Of a stretch of DNA of 16,425 nt, positions 6,533 to 12,770 are shown piece by piece. Origin of the DNA: OFTM382 sp964448185 (GTDB lineage Bacteria; Planctomycetota; Phycisphaerae; Phycisphaerales; UBA1924); contig CAYUVO010000058.1 in NCBI GenBank assembly GCA_964448185.1, forward strand, positions 1-16,425. The letters run 5' to 3'. The notes beneath the pieces are model-generated. The model made no database searches. It saw nothing but the letters and a program-made list of their open reading frames with translations, and had not been told where the DNA came from. Position 1 is the stretch's first letter. The number at the start of each line of letters is the position of its first letter. Both the position numbers and the translations under genes were made by a program.

Positions 6533-7903
6533 ATGAGCCACACCCACCACAAGACCGTCGATGGAGAGCCTGCCCGAAAGGGCGGAATTGTTCGTTATAT
6601 GATCGGGCTGTGGCAATGGCTCGGCTCGGCATGGATCCCCAGCGAGCGAGCCTTCGAGCATCAGCAGAAGATCAGCGCCAAAGGCGTCCGCAGGCATGCG
6701 GTCGCTGCGCTGTTCACCTGTGTGCTGCTCACGGGGCCGACGAGTGTGGCGGAGTTCGCGATCATTCCGGCTGCGGTCGTGATGATGATCCGGGTGTTCT
6801 GGTGGTGGCGCACAGCGGGATCGTTGTTCCTCCAGACAACAGCCGTGTTCTGGTGTGCTGCGGTGGTGTGGGGGCTGATCGCTTTGGCGTGGTCGCCCGA
6901 TCGCGCGCACGGCTGGGACGAGCTTGGGCAGGTGCGTTGGGTGGCGCTGGCGTTGATGCTCTGGCCCGTGATGGAGTCGCGGGCGGCGCTCATGGCGGCG
7001 GTGATCGTCGGGCTGCACATCGGACAGACGATGCAGGTGACCCACGCGATCGGGGTGCTGGGCGATATCGAGTGGCTGCGTTGGAACCGGATGCCCGGGC
7101 GGTGGAGCGGGTGGTGGGACCCGGTGGTGGGAGGGACGCTGTTGGTCGGTTTGTTGGGTCTTCATCTTCCTGCGGCTGCGTGGGGTCGCGGGCGATGGCG
7201 CGTGGTTGGATTGCTGGGCAGCGCGTGTGCTGCGGGCGGGATCGTGGCGACGGGAACGCGCGGTGCGTGGCTCGCGGGCATGGGGCTCGTTGGACTCGCC
7301 GTGATCGGCATGTGGTGGCGTTCGAGGCGGCGTCTTGCGCTTGCGGGAGCTGGTCTTGCGATGGTGTGCGTGCTCGGGGCGAGCGTCGCGGGGATCGGTG
7401 TGCTCGCGGGCGATGGGCTTACGGATCGAGTAGAAGCTGCGTGGACGGAGATCGGTCGCGCGGTGCGCGAGGGGGATTACACGACGGACACGGGCGCACG
7501 CATCGGGATGGCGCTATGGGCGATGGAGGCTTTAGAAAGCCACCCGGCAGTGGGCGTGGGCACGGGTGGGTATCAGTCGTGGGTCTTTGAGAACGTGCGT
7601 GATCTACAAGGCGAGCCGGTACGAACGCATGCGCACGCGCACAACGCGCTGCTGCATATTGCTGCGACGGGCGGGCTGGTGGGCGTGGGGCTTGCGCTGT
7701 TGGTGTTTGGTTCAGCGGTATCGAGCGCGATGCGCTTCGTGCCCGGTGATGGCCCTGCGGGGTACCGCGATGGCCCAGCAATGGCGTTGCTCGGGCTCGG
7801 ACTCGTCAGCGCGTTTGATCCGATTCATCTCAACGCGCAGACGTGCGCGTTGCTGGCGGTGCTTGTGGTGCTTCGGCTTCCCAACAGGCCCAGTGTGCGA
7901 TGA
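6533..7903 (+). CDS. O-antigen ligase / polymerase family membrane protein (Wzy_C, WaaL-like)
   Basis: This is a 456-aa polytopic inner-membrane protein with about ten hydrophobic segments. Family marks are ATGTRGAWLAG in the middle, then a hydrophilic, presumably periplasmic loop with TGARIGMALWAMEALESHP and VGVGTGGY. The loop ends in HNALLHIAATGGLVGVG, which fits the WaaL consensus H-[NSQ]-x9-G-x-x-G exactly (His at residue 370). Such proteins join lipid-linked O-antigen to lipid A core or polymerise exported sugars. Two adjacent start codons exist, GTG 6530 and ATG 6533, with an in-frame TGA just upstream at 6518. I prefer the ATG, though neither has a clear Shine-Dalgarno. ATG 6599, with AAAGGGCGG about 14-20 nt before it, is another possibility. 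No glycosyltransferase or flippase genes are adjacent, so the exact polymer and whether it ligates or polymerises are open. Confidence 0.88.
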   Translation: MSHTHHKTVDGEPARKGGIVRYMIGLWQWLGSAWIPSERAFEHQQKISAKGVRRHAVAALFTCVLLTGPTSVAEFAIIPAAVVMMIRVFWWWRTAGSLFLQTTAVFWCAAVVWGLIALAWSPDRAHGWDELGQVRWVALALMLWPVMESRAALMAAVIVGLHIGQTMQVTHAIGVLGDIEWLRWNRMPGRWSGWWDPVVGGTLLVGLLGLHLPAAAWGRGRWRVVGLLGSACAAGGIVATGTRGAWLAGMGLVGLAVIGMWWRSRRRLALAGAGLAMVCVLGASVAGIGVLAGDGLTDRVEAAWTEIGRAVREGDYTTDTGARIGMALWAMEALESHPAVGVGTGGYQSWVFENVRDLQGEPVRTHAHAHNALLHIAATGGLVGVGLALLVFGSAVSSAMRFVPGDGPAGYRDGPAMALLGLGLVSAFDPIHLNAQTCALLAVLVVLRLPNRPSVR

Positions 7904-7905
7904 AG

Positions 7906-7921
7906 ACCGTTCCCTGACGGT
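7906..7921 (+). terminator. Stem-loop after the O-antigen ligase gene, possible terminator
   Basis: ACCGT (7906-7910) pairs perfectly with ACGGT (7917-7921) around a six-base loop, starting 2 nt after the TGA stop. Only a short TTT follows about 8 nt later, so termination strength is uncertain. The position in a convergent gap favours a terminator. Confidence 0.4.
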
Positions 7922-7936
7922 AGTGATGTTTCAGCA

Positions 7937-7985
7937 TCCCCAATGCCCAGATCCCCCTCATTGACATTCGGGGCTTGTCGGAGAG
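7937..7985 (-). repeat. Dispersed extragenic repeat, copy 1 (diverged), between convergent genes
   Basis: Read on the plus strand, this segment matches the reverse complement of 11591-11642. In the core (7950-7985) 30 of 36 aligned bases are identical with one single-base gap, and all six substitutions are transitions. Shared landmarks are CCCCAxTG, then GAT with a run of five C's, TGACA, TCGGGGCT and a purine-rich end. CCCC and GGGG flank a 12-base centre as a short inverted repeat. The orientation is opposite to the copy near 11.6 kb. I recall similar elements as common in planctomycete genomes, but that is from memory. Confidence 0.65.
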
Positions 7986-8010
7986 ACATGCGGTGTTCCG
8001 CGAACAGCCT

Positions 8011-9138
8011 CTAACGATGCGAACACGTTGCGAGCGTCGGGTAGTCGGTGTAGCCGATCTCGGTGCCGCTGTAGAAGGTTTCGCGATTGGGTTCGTTGTA
8101 GGGGCCGCCTTGTTGGATGCGCGAGGCCAGGTCGGGGTTGGCGATGTAGAGCGCCCCGAAGGCGATGGCGTCGGCGAGCCTTTGGCTTATGCGGTCATCG
8201 GCTTGTTCGGGGGTGAGCCCTCCGTTACCGATGTAGATCGAGCCGCCCGCGTCTTTGAAGCTCTTGGAAACAAGAGCGAAGATGCGTTCTGATTCTGTAT
8301 CTCGGGAGGCGTCGCCGAAGGCTTCGACCAGATGGAGATAGGCGAGCTTGAGCTTGCCTAGACCAGTGGCGAGCGCAGCGAAGGTCTCACCGGGCGTCGA
8401 GTCGTGAAGGTCGTTGAAGACGCCCGTGGGGCTGACGCGGTAGCCGACCCTGCCTGGTCCGAAGACTTGGCATACCGCTGTGGCGACTTCGAGGGGCAGT
8501 CGGATGCGGTTGGCGATGGAGCCGCCGAAGTCGTCGGTGCGTTGGTTGGAGGAGTCTCGTGTGAACTGATCGAGGAGGTAGCCGTTGGCGCCGTGGATTT
8601 CTACGCCGTCGAACCCGGCGTCTTTGGCGTTGATGGCAGCAGCCCGGTACTGCTCGACGATGGCGGGCATCTCGGAGGTTTCGAGTGCGCGTGGTGTGCT
8701 CGTGGGGACCATCTCGCCGCCGGGTTTGGTGAAGACCTGCGAGTTGGCGCGGATCGCAGACGGCGCAACAGGGGCGGCTCCATCGGGCTGAAGGTCGGGG
8801 TGGCTGATGCGTCCGACGTGCCAGAGTTGGATGAAGATTCGCCCGCCCTGCTCATGGACCGCGTCGGTGACGGCTTTCCAACCCGCGACCTGCTCTAGGC
8901 TATGGATGCCCGGCGTCAGCGCGTAGCCCTTGGCTTGGGGGCTGATCTGTGATGCTTCGGTGATGATGAGACCGGCATTGGCGCGTTGGCGGTAATACTC
9001 GACGTTGAGTTGCCAGGGGATGTCGCCGGGTTGCTGAGCTCTGCATCGGGTCAGCGGCGCCATGAACACACGGTTGGGGGCGGTGATGTCGCCGAAGGTG
9101 ATGGGGCGCATCAGTGAGGAATGCGTGGGTGTGGTCAT
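8011..9138 (-). CDS. Old Yellow Enzyme family FMN-dependent ene-reductase (NemA/xenobiotic reductase-like)
   Basis: This 375-aa TIM-barrel flavoprotein would use NAD(P)H to reduce activated C=C bonds, quinones or nitro compounds in the cytoplasm. Visible motifs are the N-terminal FMN-binding NRVFMAPLTRCRA (22-34), QLWHVGRISHP (104-114) and the substrate-anion site VEIHGANGYLLDQF. The latter carries the conserved His182 and Asn185 pair and Tyr187. Next come TDDFGGSIANRIRLPLEV, then IYIGNGGLTPEQAD and ADAIAFGALYIANPDL, which bind the FMN phosphate. The length is normal for the NemA/morphinone reductase branch. It lies 45 nt after the FmdB-like gene and is probably the last gene of a four-gene minus-strand operon. 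No clear Shine-Dalgarno precedes ATG 9138; codon 10 (ATG) is an alternative start. The physiological substrate is unknown. Confidence 0.95.
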   Translation of the reverse strand: MTTPTHSSLMRPITFGDITAPNRVFMAPLTRCRAQQPGDIPWQLNVEYYRQRANAGLIITEASQISPQAKGYALTPGIHSLEQVAGWKAVTDAVHEQGGRIFIQLWHVGRISHPDLQPDGAAPVAPSAIRANSQVFTKPGGEMVPTSTPRALETSEMPAIVEQYRAAAINAKDAGFDGVEIHGANGYLLDQFTRDSSNQRTDDFGGSIANRIRLPLEVATAVCQVFGPGRVGYRVSPTGVFNDLHDSTPGETFAALATGLGKLKLAYLHLVEAFGDASRDTESERIFALVSKSFKDAGGSIYIGNGGLTPEQADDRISQRLADAIAFGALYIANPDLASRIQQGGPYNEPNRETFYSGTEIGYTDYPTLATCSHR

Positions 9139-9183
9139 GGGGGAAATCTTTTGGTGTGTGAGTTTGAAAGCCAGAGACGCGGC

Positions 9184-9480
9184 TTAGTCAGCGTTGAGAG
9201 TTCTGGGGCCGTCACCTGCTGTTTTTTCGTAGTAGCCGTCACCTTTGCGTTCGTATTTGGTGAGCCCCATGCGGTCGAGGTTTTTGTTGCTCAGGGAGCT
9301 TGCTGATTTGGTGTCGGACCATTTGCCGAGGATGGTGGGTGCGGTGGGCACACGTCGGACGGGCCTGCCGTCGACGGGGTGCTTGGTGAGCGGCTTGTCG
9401 CTCATGGGCTGGACGACCTCGAAGTGTTCGTTGGTGCCCTCGCCTTTGGTGTCGAGGACTTCGTAGACGTAGGTTGGCAT
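9184..9480 (-). CDS. FmdB-like small protein lacking all zinc-ribbon cysteines
   Basis: This 98-aa protein begins MPTYVYEV and contains QPMSDKPLTKHPVDGRPVRR, which line up with the FmdB/CxxC_CxxC_SSSS zinc-ribbon family (typically MPxYxYxCxxC...Q.mSdkPL..CPxC...vRR). In this copy there is no cysteine anywhere. The first CxxC is replaced by a longer loop (LDTKGEGTNEH) and the second by HPVDG. The C-terminal half, with SLSNKNLDRMGLTKYERKGDGYYEK, is also reminiscent of the Ser-rich tail of the family. The start is set by the family's MPTY opening and AAGG 7 nt upstream (9488-9491). It is co-oriented with, and 34 nt from, the unknown gene upstream. FmdB-type proteins have no settled function; this one is unlikely to bind zinc in the usual way. 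The frame stays open further upstream to 9906, but that part overlaps the neighbouring gene and is not coding. Confidence 0.8.
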   Translation of the reverse strand: MPTYVYEVLDTKGEGTNEHFEVVQPMSDKPLTKHPVDGRPVRRVPTAPTILGKWSDTKSASSLSNKNLDRMGLTKYERKGDGYYEKTAGDGPRTLNAD

Positions 9481-9514
9481 GGGGTGACCTTGTGGGGTAT
9501 AGAAGAGGATGGAG

Positions 9515-9883
9515 TCAGATGAAGCGTCGGCCGGATTCCATATCGCACATTGCCCAGCCGGTTTGTTTGCAGAGCCGTTGCATGACGGGCCACGCGGTTT
9601 CGTCGTCGTCGATGTGGACCATGAGCTGGGAGAGTTCGTCGAGGCTCGTGGGGATCTCGACGATGAAGCCCGGGCCATAGAGGCGGTCGATCCCGATGGA
9701 GTCTTCGGAGCCATCGCGTGCGGTGTTGTAGGTGGCGAGCAGGGCGCGGACTTCCTGCTGGGTGCCCAGAGCTTTGATCTGGAGGCACGGCACAACTGCG
9801 GGCGAATCTGCCTGTGATGCGTCCGCAGCCGAGTGGGCATCAGGCGGGGCGTGCATGAGGATGACATGTCGTGTGCTGGCCAT
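9515..9883 (-). CDS. Small protein of unknown function
   Basis: The 122-aa product is soluble, with no signal peptide or membrane helix. It opens MASTRHVILMHAPP, has an Ala/Asp-rich variable stretch (about 15-35), and a second half that looks structured: RLYGPGFIVEIPTSLDELSQ, HIDDDETAWPVMQRLCK, then WAMCDMESGRRF. The pattern of conserved-looking Gly/Pro and Trp positions suggests a real folded domain, but I cannot name the family. I chose ATG 9883 because it begins the hydrophobic first strand. The frame extends to a TTG at 9922, which would overlap the TM2 gene's stop. It lies 35 nt after the TM2 gene and 34 nt before the FmdB-like gene, so all are probably co-transcribed. Confidence 0.68.
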   Translation of the reverse strand: MASTRHVILMHAPPDAHSAADASQADSPAVVPCLQIKALGTQQEVRALLATYNTARDGSEDSIGIDRLYGPGFIVEIPTSLDELSQLMVHIDDDETAWPVMQRLCKQTGWAMCDMESGRRFI

Positions 9884-9918
9884 TGGGCGAATGGTACGCG
9901 GACCACCGCTGCCCGGGA

Positions 9919-10149
9919 TCAAGCGGGAATCAGCACTCCCCGGCGGAAGGCACGGGTGTTATCCCGGCCGATCATCGAGGGGATCAGGATCAGGTCAATG
10001 AACTGACCAATGCCCAGCAGGCCGAAGGTGAAGAGCCAGATGATGCCGGTGATCCATTTGCCCGCGTAGAAGCGGTGGATGCCGCAGACCCCGACCAGAC
10101 ACAGACACCAGAATAAATACGCCCAACCGGTGTGTTTAGGGGTTTGCAT
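9919..10149 (-). CDS. TM2 domain small membrane protein
   Basis: This 76-aa protein has two membrane helices (about residues 9-24 and 32-58). The first is followed by GIHRFYAGKW, and the second contains TGIIWLFTFGLLGIGQFIDLILIP. This is the TM2 domain signature (GxHRFYxG then xGxxxLxTxGxxGIGxxxD). The family is widespread and its cellular role is unsettled. The start is decided by a strong GAAGGAG 8 nt upstream. Upstream in-frame codons (to 10482) are discarded because they have no such signal and run under the neighbouring gene. It is the first gene of the minus-strand set ending with the Old Yellow Enzyme. The C-terminal tail RDNTRAFRRGVLIPA is basic. Confidence 0.87.
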   Translation of the reverse strand: MQTPKHTGWAYLFWCLCLVGVCGIHRFYAGKWITGIIWLFTFGLLGIGQFIDLILIPSMIGRDNTRAFRRGVLIPA

Positions 10150-10157
10150 GACGACTG

Positions 10158-10164
10158 CTCCTTC
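10158..10164 (-). promoter_or_regulatory. Shine-Dalgarno for the TM2 protein
   Basis: GAAGGAG on the minus strand lies 8 nt before ATG 10149. It is one of the best ribosome binding sites in the window and settles the short (76-aa) reading of the TM2 gene. Confidence 0.75.
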
Positions 10165-10330
10165 GCATCTGTATTGGGAAACGCGGGGCGAGAGATTCGC
10201 TGGGAGGGTCCGGGAACAGCCATCATCACGTGAGAGAGCTGGATATGAGAGTTGCGGAAACTCCGTGTTGGAGGCAATCCGTCCCGCTCGCGGGCGTTGG
10301 AGTGGGTGAATGCCGATGAAATCGAGTACA

Positions 10331-10348
10331 TCGCAGCACCGGCTGCGA
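10331..10348 (+). promoter_or_regulatory. Perfect 7-bp stem-loop abutting the EF-hand gene's Shine-Dalgarno
   Basis: TCGCAGC (10331-10337) pairs with GCTGCGA (10342-10348) around an ACCG tetraloop. The last two stem bases are the first two of the ribosome binding site GAGGAAGG (10347-10354). The hairpin could modulate ribosome access or protect the mRNA 5' region. Confidence 0.4.
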
Positions 10349-10357
10349 GGAAGGACG

Positions 10358-11452
10358 ATGACGATGACCAACCAGATGAACATGCGAATGAACACCACCG
10401 AGGCTCGCAAGCGTTTGATGCTGATGATGGCTGCGGGGCTCGTCAGTGGGCTGGCCTTTACTGCCAACGCCCAAACCCCCAAGCAAGATCAGACCCGTAC
10501 CGAGCTTGATGATCTGATGTCCGGGCCACAGATCGACCCGTTCATGATTGATGAGCTCGATCAGGATCGGCCCGCCCGCTTCGGTCAGCGTGGCAGGCAG
10601 GCCAAGCGTGGCCAAGAGGGTCAGCGCCGCCAGCGCGGTCCCGAGGGGCGTGATGGTCAGCGTGGCCCACGCGGCCCGGGCGATCGTTTGTCGGCGCAGT
10701 TGCTCGAAGAGTTTGATACCAACGCCGACGGCAAGCTCGACGAAACCGAGCGATCAGCGCTCAAGGCTCACATGGAAGCCAAGCGTGCCGCGTTCATCAA
10801 GCAGTACGACACCGACGCCGACGGCTCGCTCAACGAAGAAGAACGCGCCGCGATGAAAGCCTCCATCCGCGAGAAGCTCGAAGCACTCAAGGCCGAGATG
10901 ATCGAACGCTTCGATACCGATGGCGACGGCAAGCTCACCGGCGACGAACGCCTCGATGCTCGCGACGCTGCACGCGAACGCATGGAAGAGATCACCGGCG
11001 GGTTCGGTCCCGCGGGCAAGCGCGGCGGCAAGGCGCATGGCAAGCGTGGTGGACCCGAAGGACGCCAAGGCCAAGGTCGCCAAGGCAGAAACGGGCGTGC
11101 GGGTCAAGATGGCGACCGAGAAGCCATGAAGCAGAAGCTGCTCGAAGAGTTTGACGCCGACGGCGACGGCAAGCTCACCGGTGACGAACGCGAGCTGGCA
11201 AAGGCAGCGATGCAAGAGCGGCGTGGAGCGGCTACCAAGGGACGCAGAGGCGATCGTGGGCAGCGAGGCCAACGCGGTTCGCGGGGAGTTCGCAGCGCGG
11301 ATACCAACCGTGACGGCGTGATCGACGAAACCGAGCTCGCAGCAGCCGCAGCATTGGTGAGCAAGGGCGATCCCAAGGCGGACTACAACCGCGATGGCAA
11401 AGTCGATGCCGATGATCTGGCGTTCCTGACCAAGCGTGCCGCCGGCGGCTGA
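10358..11452 (+). CDS. Secreted EF-hand protein with collagen-like Gly-X-Y linkers
   Basis: The 364-aa product has a Sec signal: basic start, hydrophobic LMLMMAAGLVSGLAF, and probable cleavage after ANA (before QTPKQD). Six 12-residue EF-hand calcium loops begin near residues 120 (DTNADGKLDETE), 151 (DTDADGSLNEEE), 186 (DTDGDGKLTGDE), 266 (DADGDGKLTGDE), 315 (DTNRDGVIDETE) and 342 (DYNRDGKVDADD). Between them lie Arg/Gln-rich Gly-X-Y tracts at about 76-108 (9 of 11 triplets begin with Gly), 215-253 (mixed register) and 295-312 (six perfect triplets). The 3rd and 4th loops share a 30-bp block with one mismatch (10922-10951, 11162-11191), showing internal duplication. The start is set by GAGGAAGG before ATG 10358; ATG 10364 is equally well placed, and a further upstream in-frame ATG (10310) lacks a site. 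Its terminator makes it monocistronic. It is probably periplasmic or extracellular; role unknown. Confidence 0.88.
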   Translation: MTMTNQMNMRMNTTEARKRLMLMMAAGLVSGLAFTANAQTPKQDQTRTELDDLMSGPQIDPFMIDELDQDRPARFGQRGRQAKRGQEGQRRQRGPEGRDGQRGPRGPGDRLSAQLLEEFDTNADGKLDETERSALKAHMEAKRAAFIKQYDTDADGSLNEEERAAMKASIREKLEALKAEMIERFDTDGDGKLTGDERLDARDAARERMEEITGGFGPAGKRGGKAHGKRGGPEGRQGQGRQGRNGRAGQDGDREAMKQKLLEEFDADGDGKLTGDERELAKAAMQERRGAATKGRRGDRGQRGQRGSRGVRSADTNRDGVIDETELAAAAALVSKGDPKADYNRDGKVDADDLAFLTKRAAGG

Positions 11453-11497
11453 GCCGCTCACGCGAGCTTTGCCCGTCCTCTCAAGTGATAGAAATCC

Positions 11498-11545
11498 CCA
11501 ATCGCCGCCCATCGGAACCAGTCCGGTTGGCGGCGGCTGGTTTTT
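11498..11545 (+). terminator. Intrinsic terminator of the EF-hand gene
   Basis: A 12-bp stem with one mismatch and one G-T pair is formed by 11498-11509 (CCAATCGCCGCC) and 11529-11540 (GGCGGCGGCTGG). A smaller CGGA/TCCG hairpin is possible in the loop. It is followed immediately by TTTTT (11541-11545). It lies 46 nt after the TGA stop and separates the EF-hand gene from the DUF58 gene. Confidence 0.85.
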
Positions 11546-11590
11546 ATCGAGCAGTGCCGCCTATAGAACTGGATATAGAAAGAACGCAAG

Positions 11591-11642
11591 CTCCCCAACG
11601 AGCCCCGAGTGTCAGCGAGGGGGAATCAAATGCAATGGGGAG
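11591..11642 (+). repeat. Dispersed extragenic repeat, copy 2 (structured), upstream of the DUF58 gene
   Basis: This copy keeps a nested inverted structure. The outer 7-bp stem is CTCCCCA (11591-11597) with TGGGGAG (11636-11642), and the inner arms are CCCC (11603-11606) and GGGG within 11619-11623. It matches copy 1 at 7937-7985 in reverse orientation. It ends 43 nt before the DUF58 start, so it lies in or near that operon's leader. The rest of the gap 11546-11685 has two TATAGA -10-like hexamers (11562-11567 and 11574-11579) without a matching -35 box, and no gene. Confidence 0.65.
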
Positions 11643-11685
11643 GTGTGAGTGCAGCCTGCCGGGCTCTTTGCCGTAGGATGAAGCA

Positions 11686-12735
11686 ATGGATGCTCCGCCC
11701 TCACCCGCTGACCCCTCGCCCACCGGCACTCCCAACGCCGCCAAGGGGACCAAAGCGGGCACGATGAGCGGCCAGGACGCGACGCTCTATCTCCACCCTC
11801 AGACGCTCGCGCGGCTCAAGACCTTTGAGCTGCGCGCCAAGATGGTCATCGAAGGCGTCACCAGCGGTCAGCACCGATCGCCCTATCACGGCTTTAGCGT
11901 CGAGTTCGCCCAGCACAGGCCCTATGTACCAGGCGATGACATCCGCCACCTCGATTGGAAGGTCTACGCCCGCAGCGACAAACTCCATCTCAAGCAGTAC
12001 CAACAAGAAACCAACCTCGATCTCATCACGCTCGTCGATGCCTCGGGCTCGATGGATTTCGGCTCACGCACCTTTCACGACGCGTCGGGTGTGGGTCGTG
12101 ATACCAGCCCCGACGGGCGGCCCTACTGGAGCAAGTTTGACCACGCCACTGCGCTGGCAGCCGCTCTGAGCTACATCACGCTGCGCCAAGGCGATCGAGC
12201 CGGGCTCTATGTCTACGCGGACAAGATCCTCGCAGCCGTCCGCCGATCGAGCGCACAGACCACCTGGCGGCAGATCGTCGAGGCGCTCTCGACCCACGCG
12301 GTCGATGCGCCGACCAACCTGGCGCGTTCGGTCGACCAAGTGCTCGCAGGAGTGAGCAACCGGTGCTTGATCGCGATCATTGGTGATTTCTACGAAGACC
12401 CCGAACCCATCCGCGCTGCGATGGGCCGGCTCCGGCACAAGGGCCACGATGTGATCGCATTCCAGGTTGTGGATCGCGCAGAACGCGAGTTTGATCTCAG
12501 CGGCGTAGCGCCGTTCGTAGGACTCGAAGGCGAACCCATGCTCCGGCTTGATCCGCGAGCCATCCGCGAGGCATATCTCGAAGCGTTTGAGAAGCACCGC
12601 GCCGCCATTGAGCGTTCGGTCGTCGGGCTCGGGTTTGATTACGAGCTGGTCGATACCCACGACTGGCTCGGGCCGCCGCTGGCGCACTTCGTGGCGCACC
12701 GCAACGCCTTTATCCGTAAGCGGAGCCGATCATGA
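11686..12735 (+). CDS. DUF58 domain protein with VWA-type MIDAS motif
   Basis: This 349-aa cytoplasmic protein has the DUF58 core: RPYVPGDDIRHLDWKVYAR (from residue 78) followed by LHLKQYQQETNLDLITLVDASGSM. In the latter, DASGS (118-122) forms the DxSxS part of a metal-ion-dependent adhesion site. DUF58 proteins are regular partners of MoxR AAA+ ATPases and BatA/BatB VWA membrane proteins, thought to assist assembly or regulation of envelope or metal-containing complexes. A Pro/Thr/Ala-rich extension of about 26 residues precedes the conserved part. ATG 11686 is preferred because AGGA lies 7 nt upstream, whereas the internal ATG at codon 27 has no such signal. No moxR gene is upstream. The stop overlaps the ATG of a micro-ORF (ATGA at 12732), leading to the BatA-type gene 46 nt on. 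Confidence 0.92.
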   Translation: MDAPPSPADPSPTGTPNAAKGTKAGTMSGQDATLYLHPQTLARLKTFELRAKMVIEGVTSGQHRSPYHGFSVEFAQHRPYVPGDDIRHLDWKVYARSDKLHLKQYQQETNLDLITLVDASGSMDFGSRTFHDASGVGRDTSPDGRPYWSKFDHATALAAALSYITLRQGDRAGLYVYADKILAAVRRSSAQTTWRQIVEALSTHAVDAPTNLARSVDQVLAGVSNRCLIAIIGDFYEDPEPIRAAMGRLRHKGHDVIAFQVVDRAEREFDLSGVAPFVGLEGEPMLRLDPRAIREAYLEAFEKHRAAIERSVVGLGFDYELVDTHDWLGPPLAHFVAHRNAFIRKRSRS

Positions 12736-12770
12736 AGGTTCCGATGAAGAGAGTGCCGATCAAGAGAGAG
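12726..12770 (+). repeat. Three 15-bp tandem units across the DUF58/BatA junction
   Basis: Units 12726-12740, 12741-12755 and 12756-12770 all begin CCGAT and continue with an A/G-rich tail. The last two differ at two positions (CCGATGAAGAGAGTG versus CCGATCAAGAGAGAG). The first is more diverged and includes the DUF58 stop codon. The array ends in the Shine-Dalgarno of the next gene. Confidence 0.6.

Larger units (their letters stand above)
10150..10357. promoter_or_regulatory. Divergent intergenic region between the TM2 operon and the EF-hand gene
   Basis: These 208 bp carry the leaders of two diverging genes. Small inverted repeats are CTCC-GTGTT-GGAG (10261-10273), CCCG-CTCG-CGGG (10283-10294) and the stronger one at 10331-10348, listed separately. 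I could not identify a convincing sigma-70 promoter in either direction. Open frames across it look like shadows. Confidence 0.4.

Noticed and set aside
6451..7590. 379-aa plus-strand frame overlapping the O-antigen ligase gene
   Set aside because: The product is a Gly/Arg/Cys-rich shadow, whereas the other frame has membrane helices and the WaaL consensus.
7990..8001. GCGG-TGTT-CCGC hairpin downstream of the ene-reductase stop
   Set aside because: It has only four base pairs and no T-run on the minus strand, too weak to call a terminator.
9481..9906. 240-aa frame extending upstream of the FmdB-like protein
   Set aside because: It overlaps the 122-aa unknown gene and its composition is Ser/Pro/Arg shadow-like. 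The MPTY start with an AAGG signal at 9480 fits the family.
10150..10482. Upstream extension of the TM2 protein to 187 aa
   Set aside because: GAAGGAG lies directly before ATG 10149 and the TM2 domain fits the short form. The extension runs antisense into the EF-hand gene.
10754..11512. 252-aa minus-strand frame opposite the EF-hand gene
   Set aside because: It mirrors the repeated EF-hand codons (FVTGELAVAVGV repeats), which is expected of an antisense shadow.
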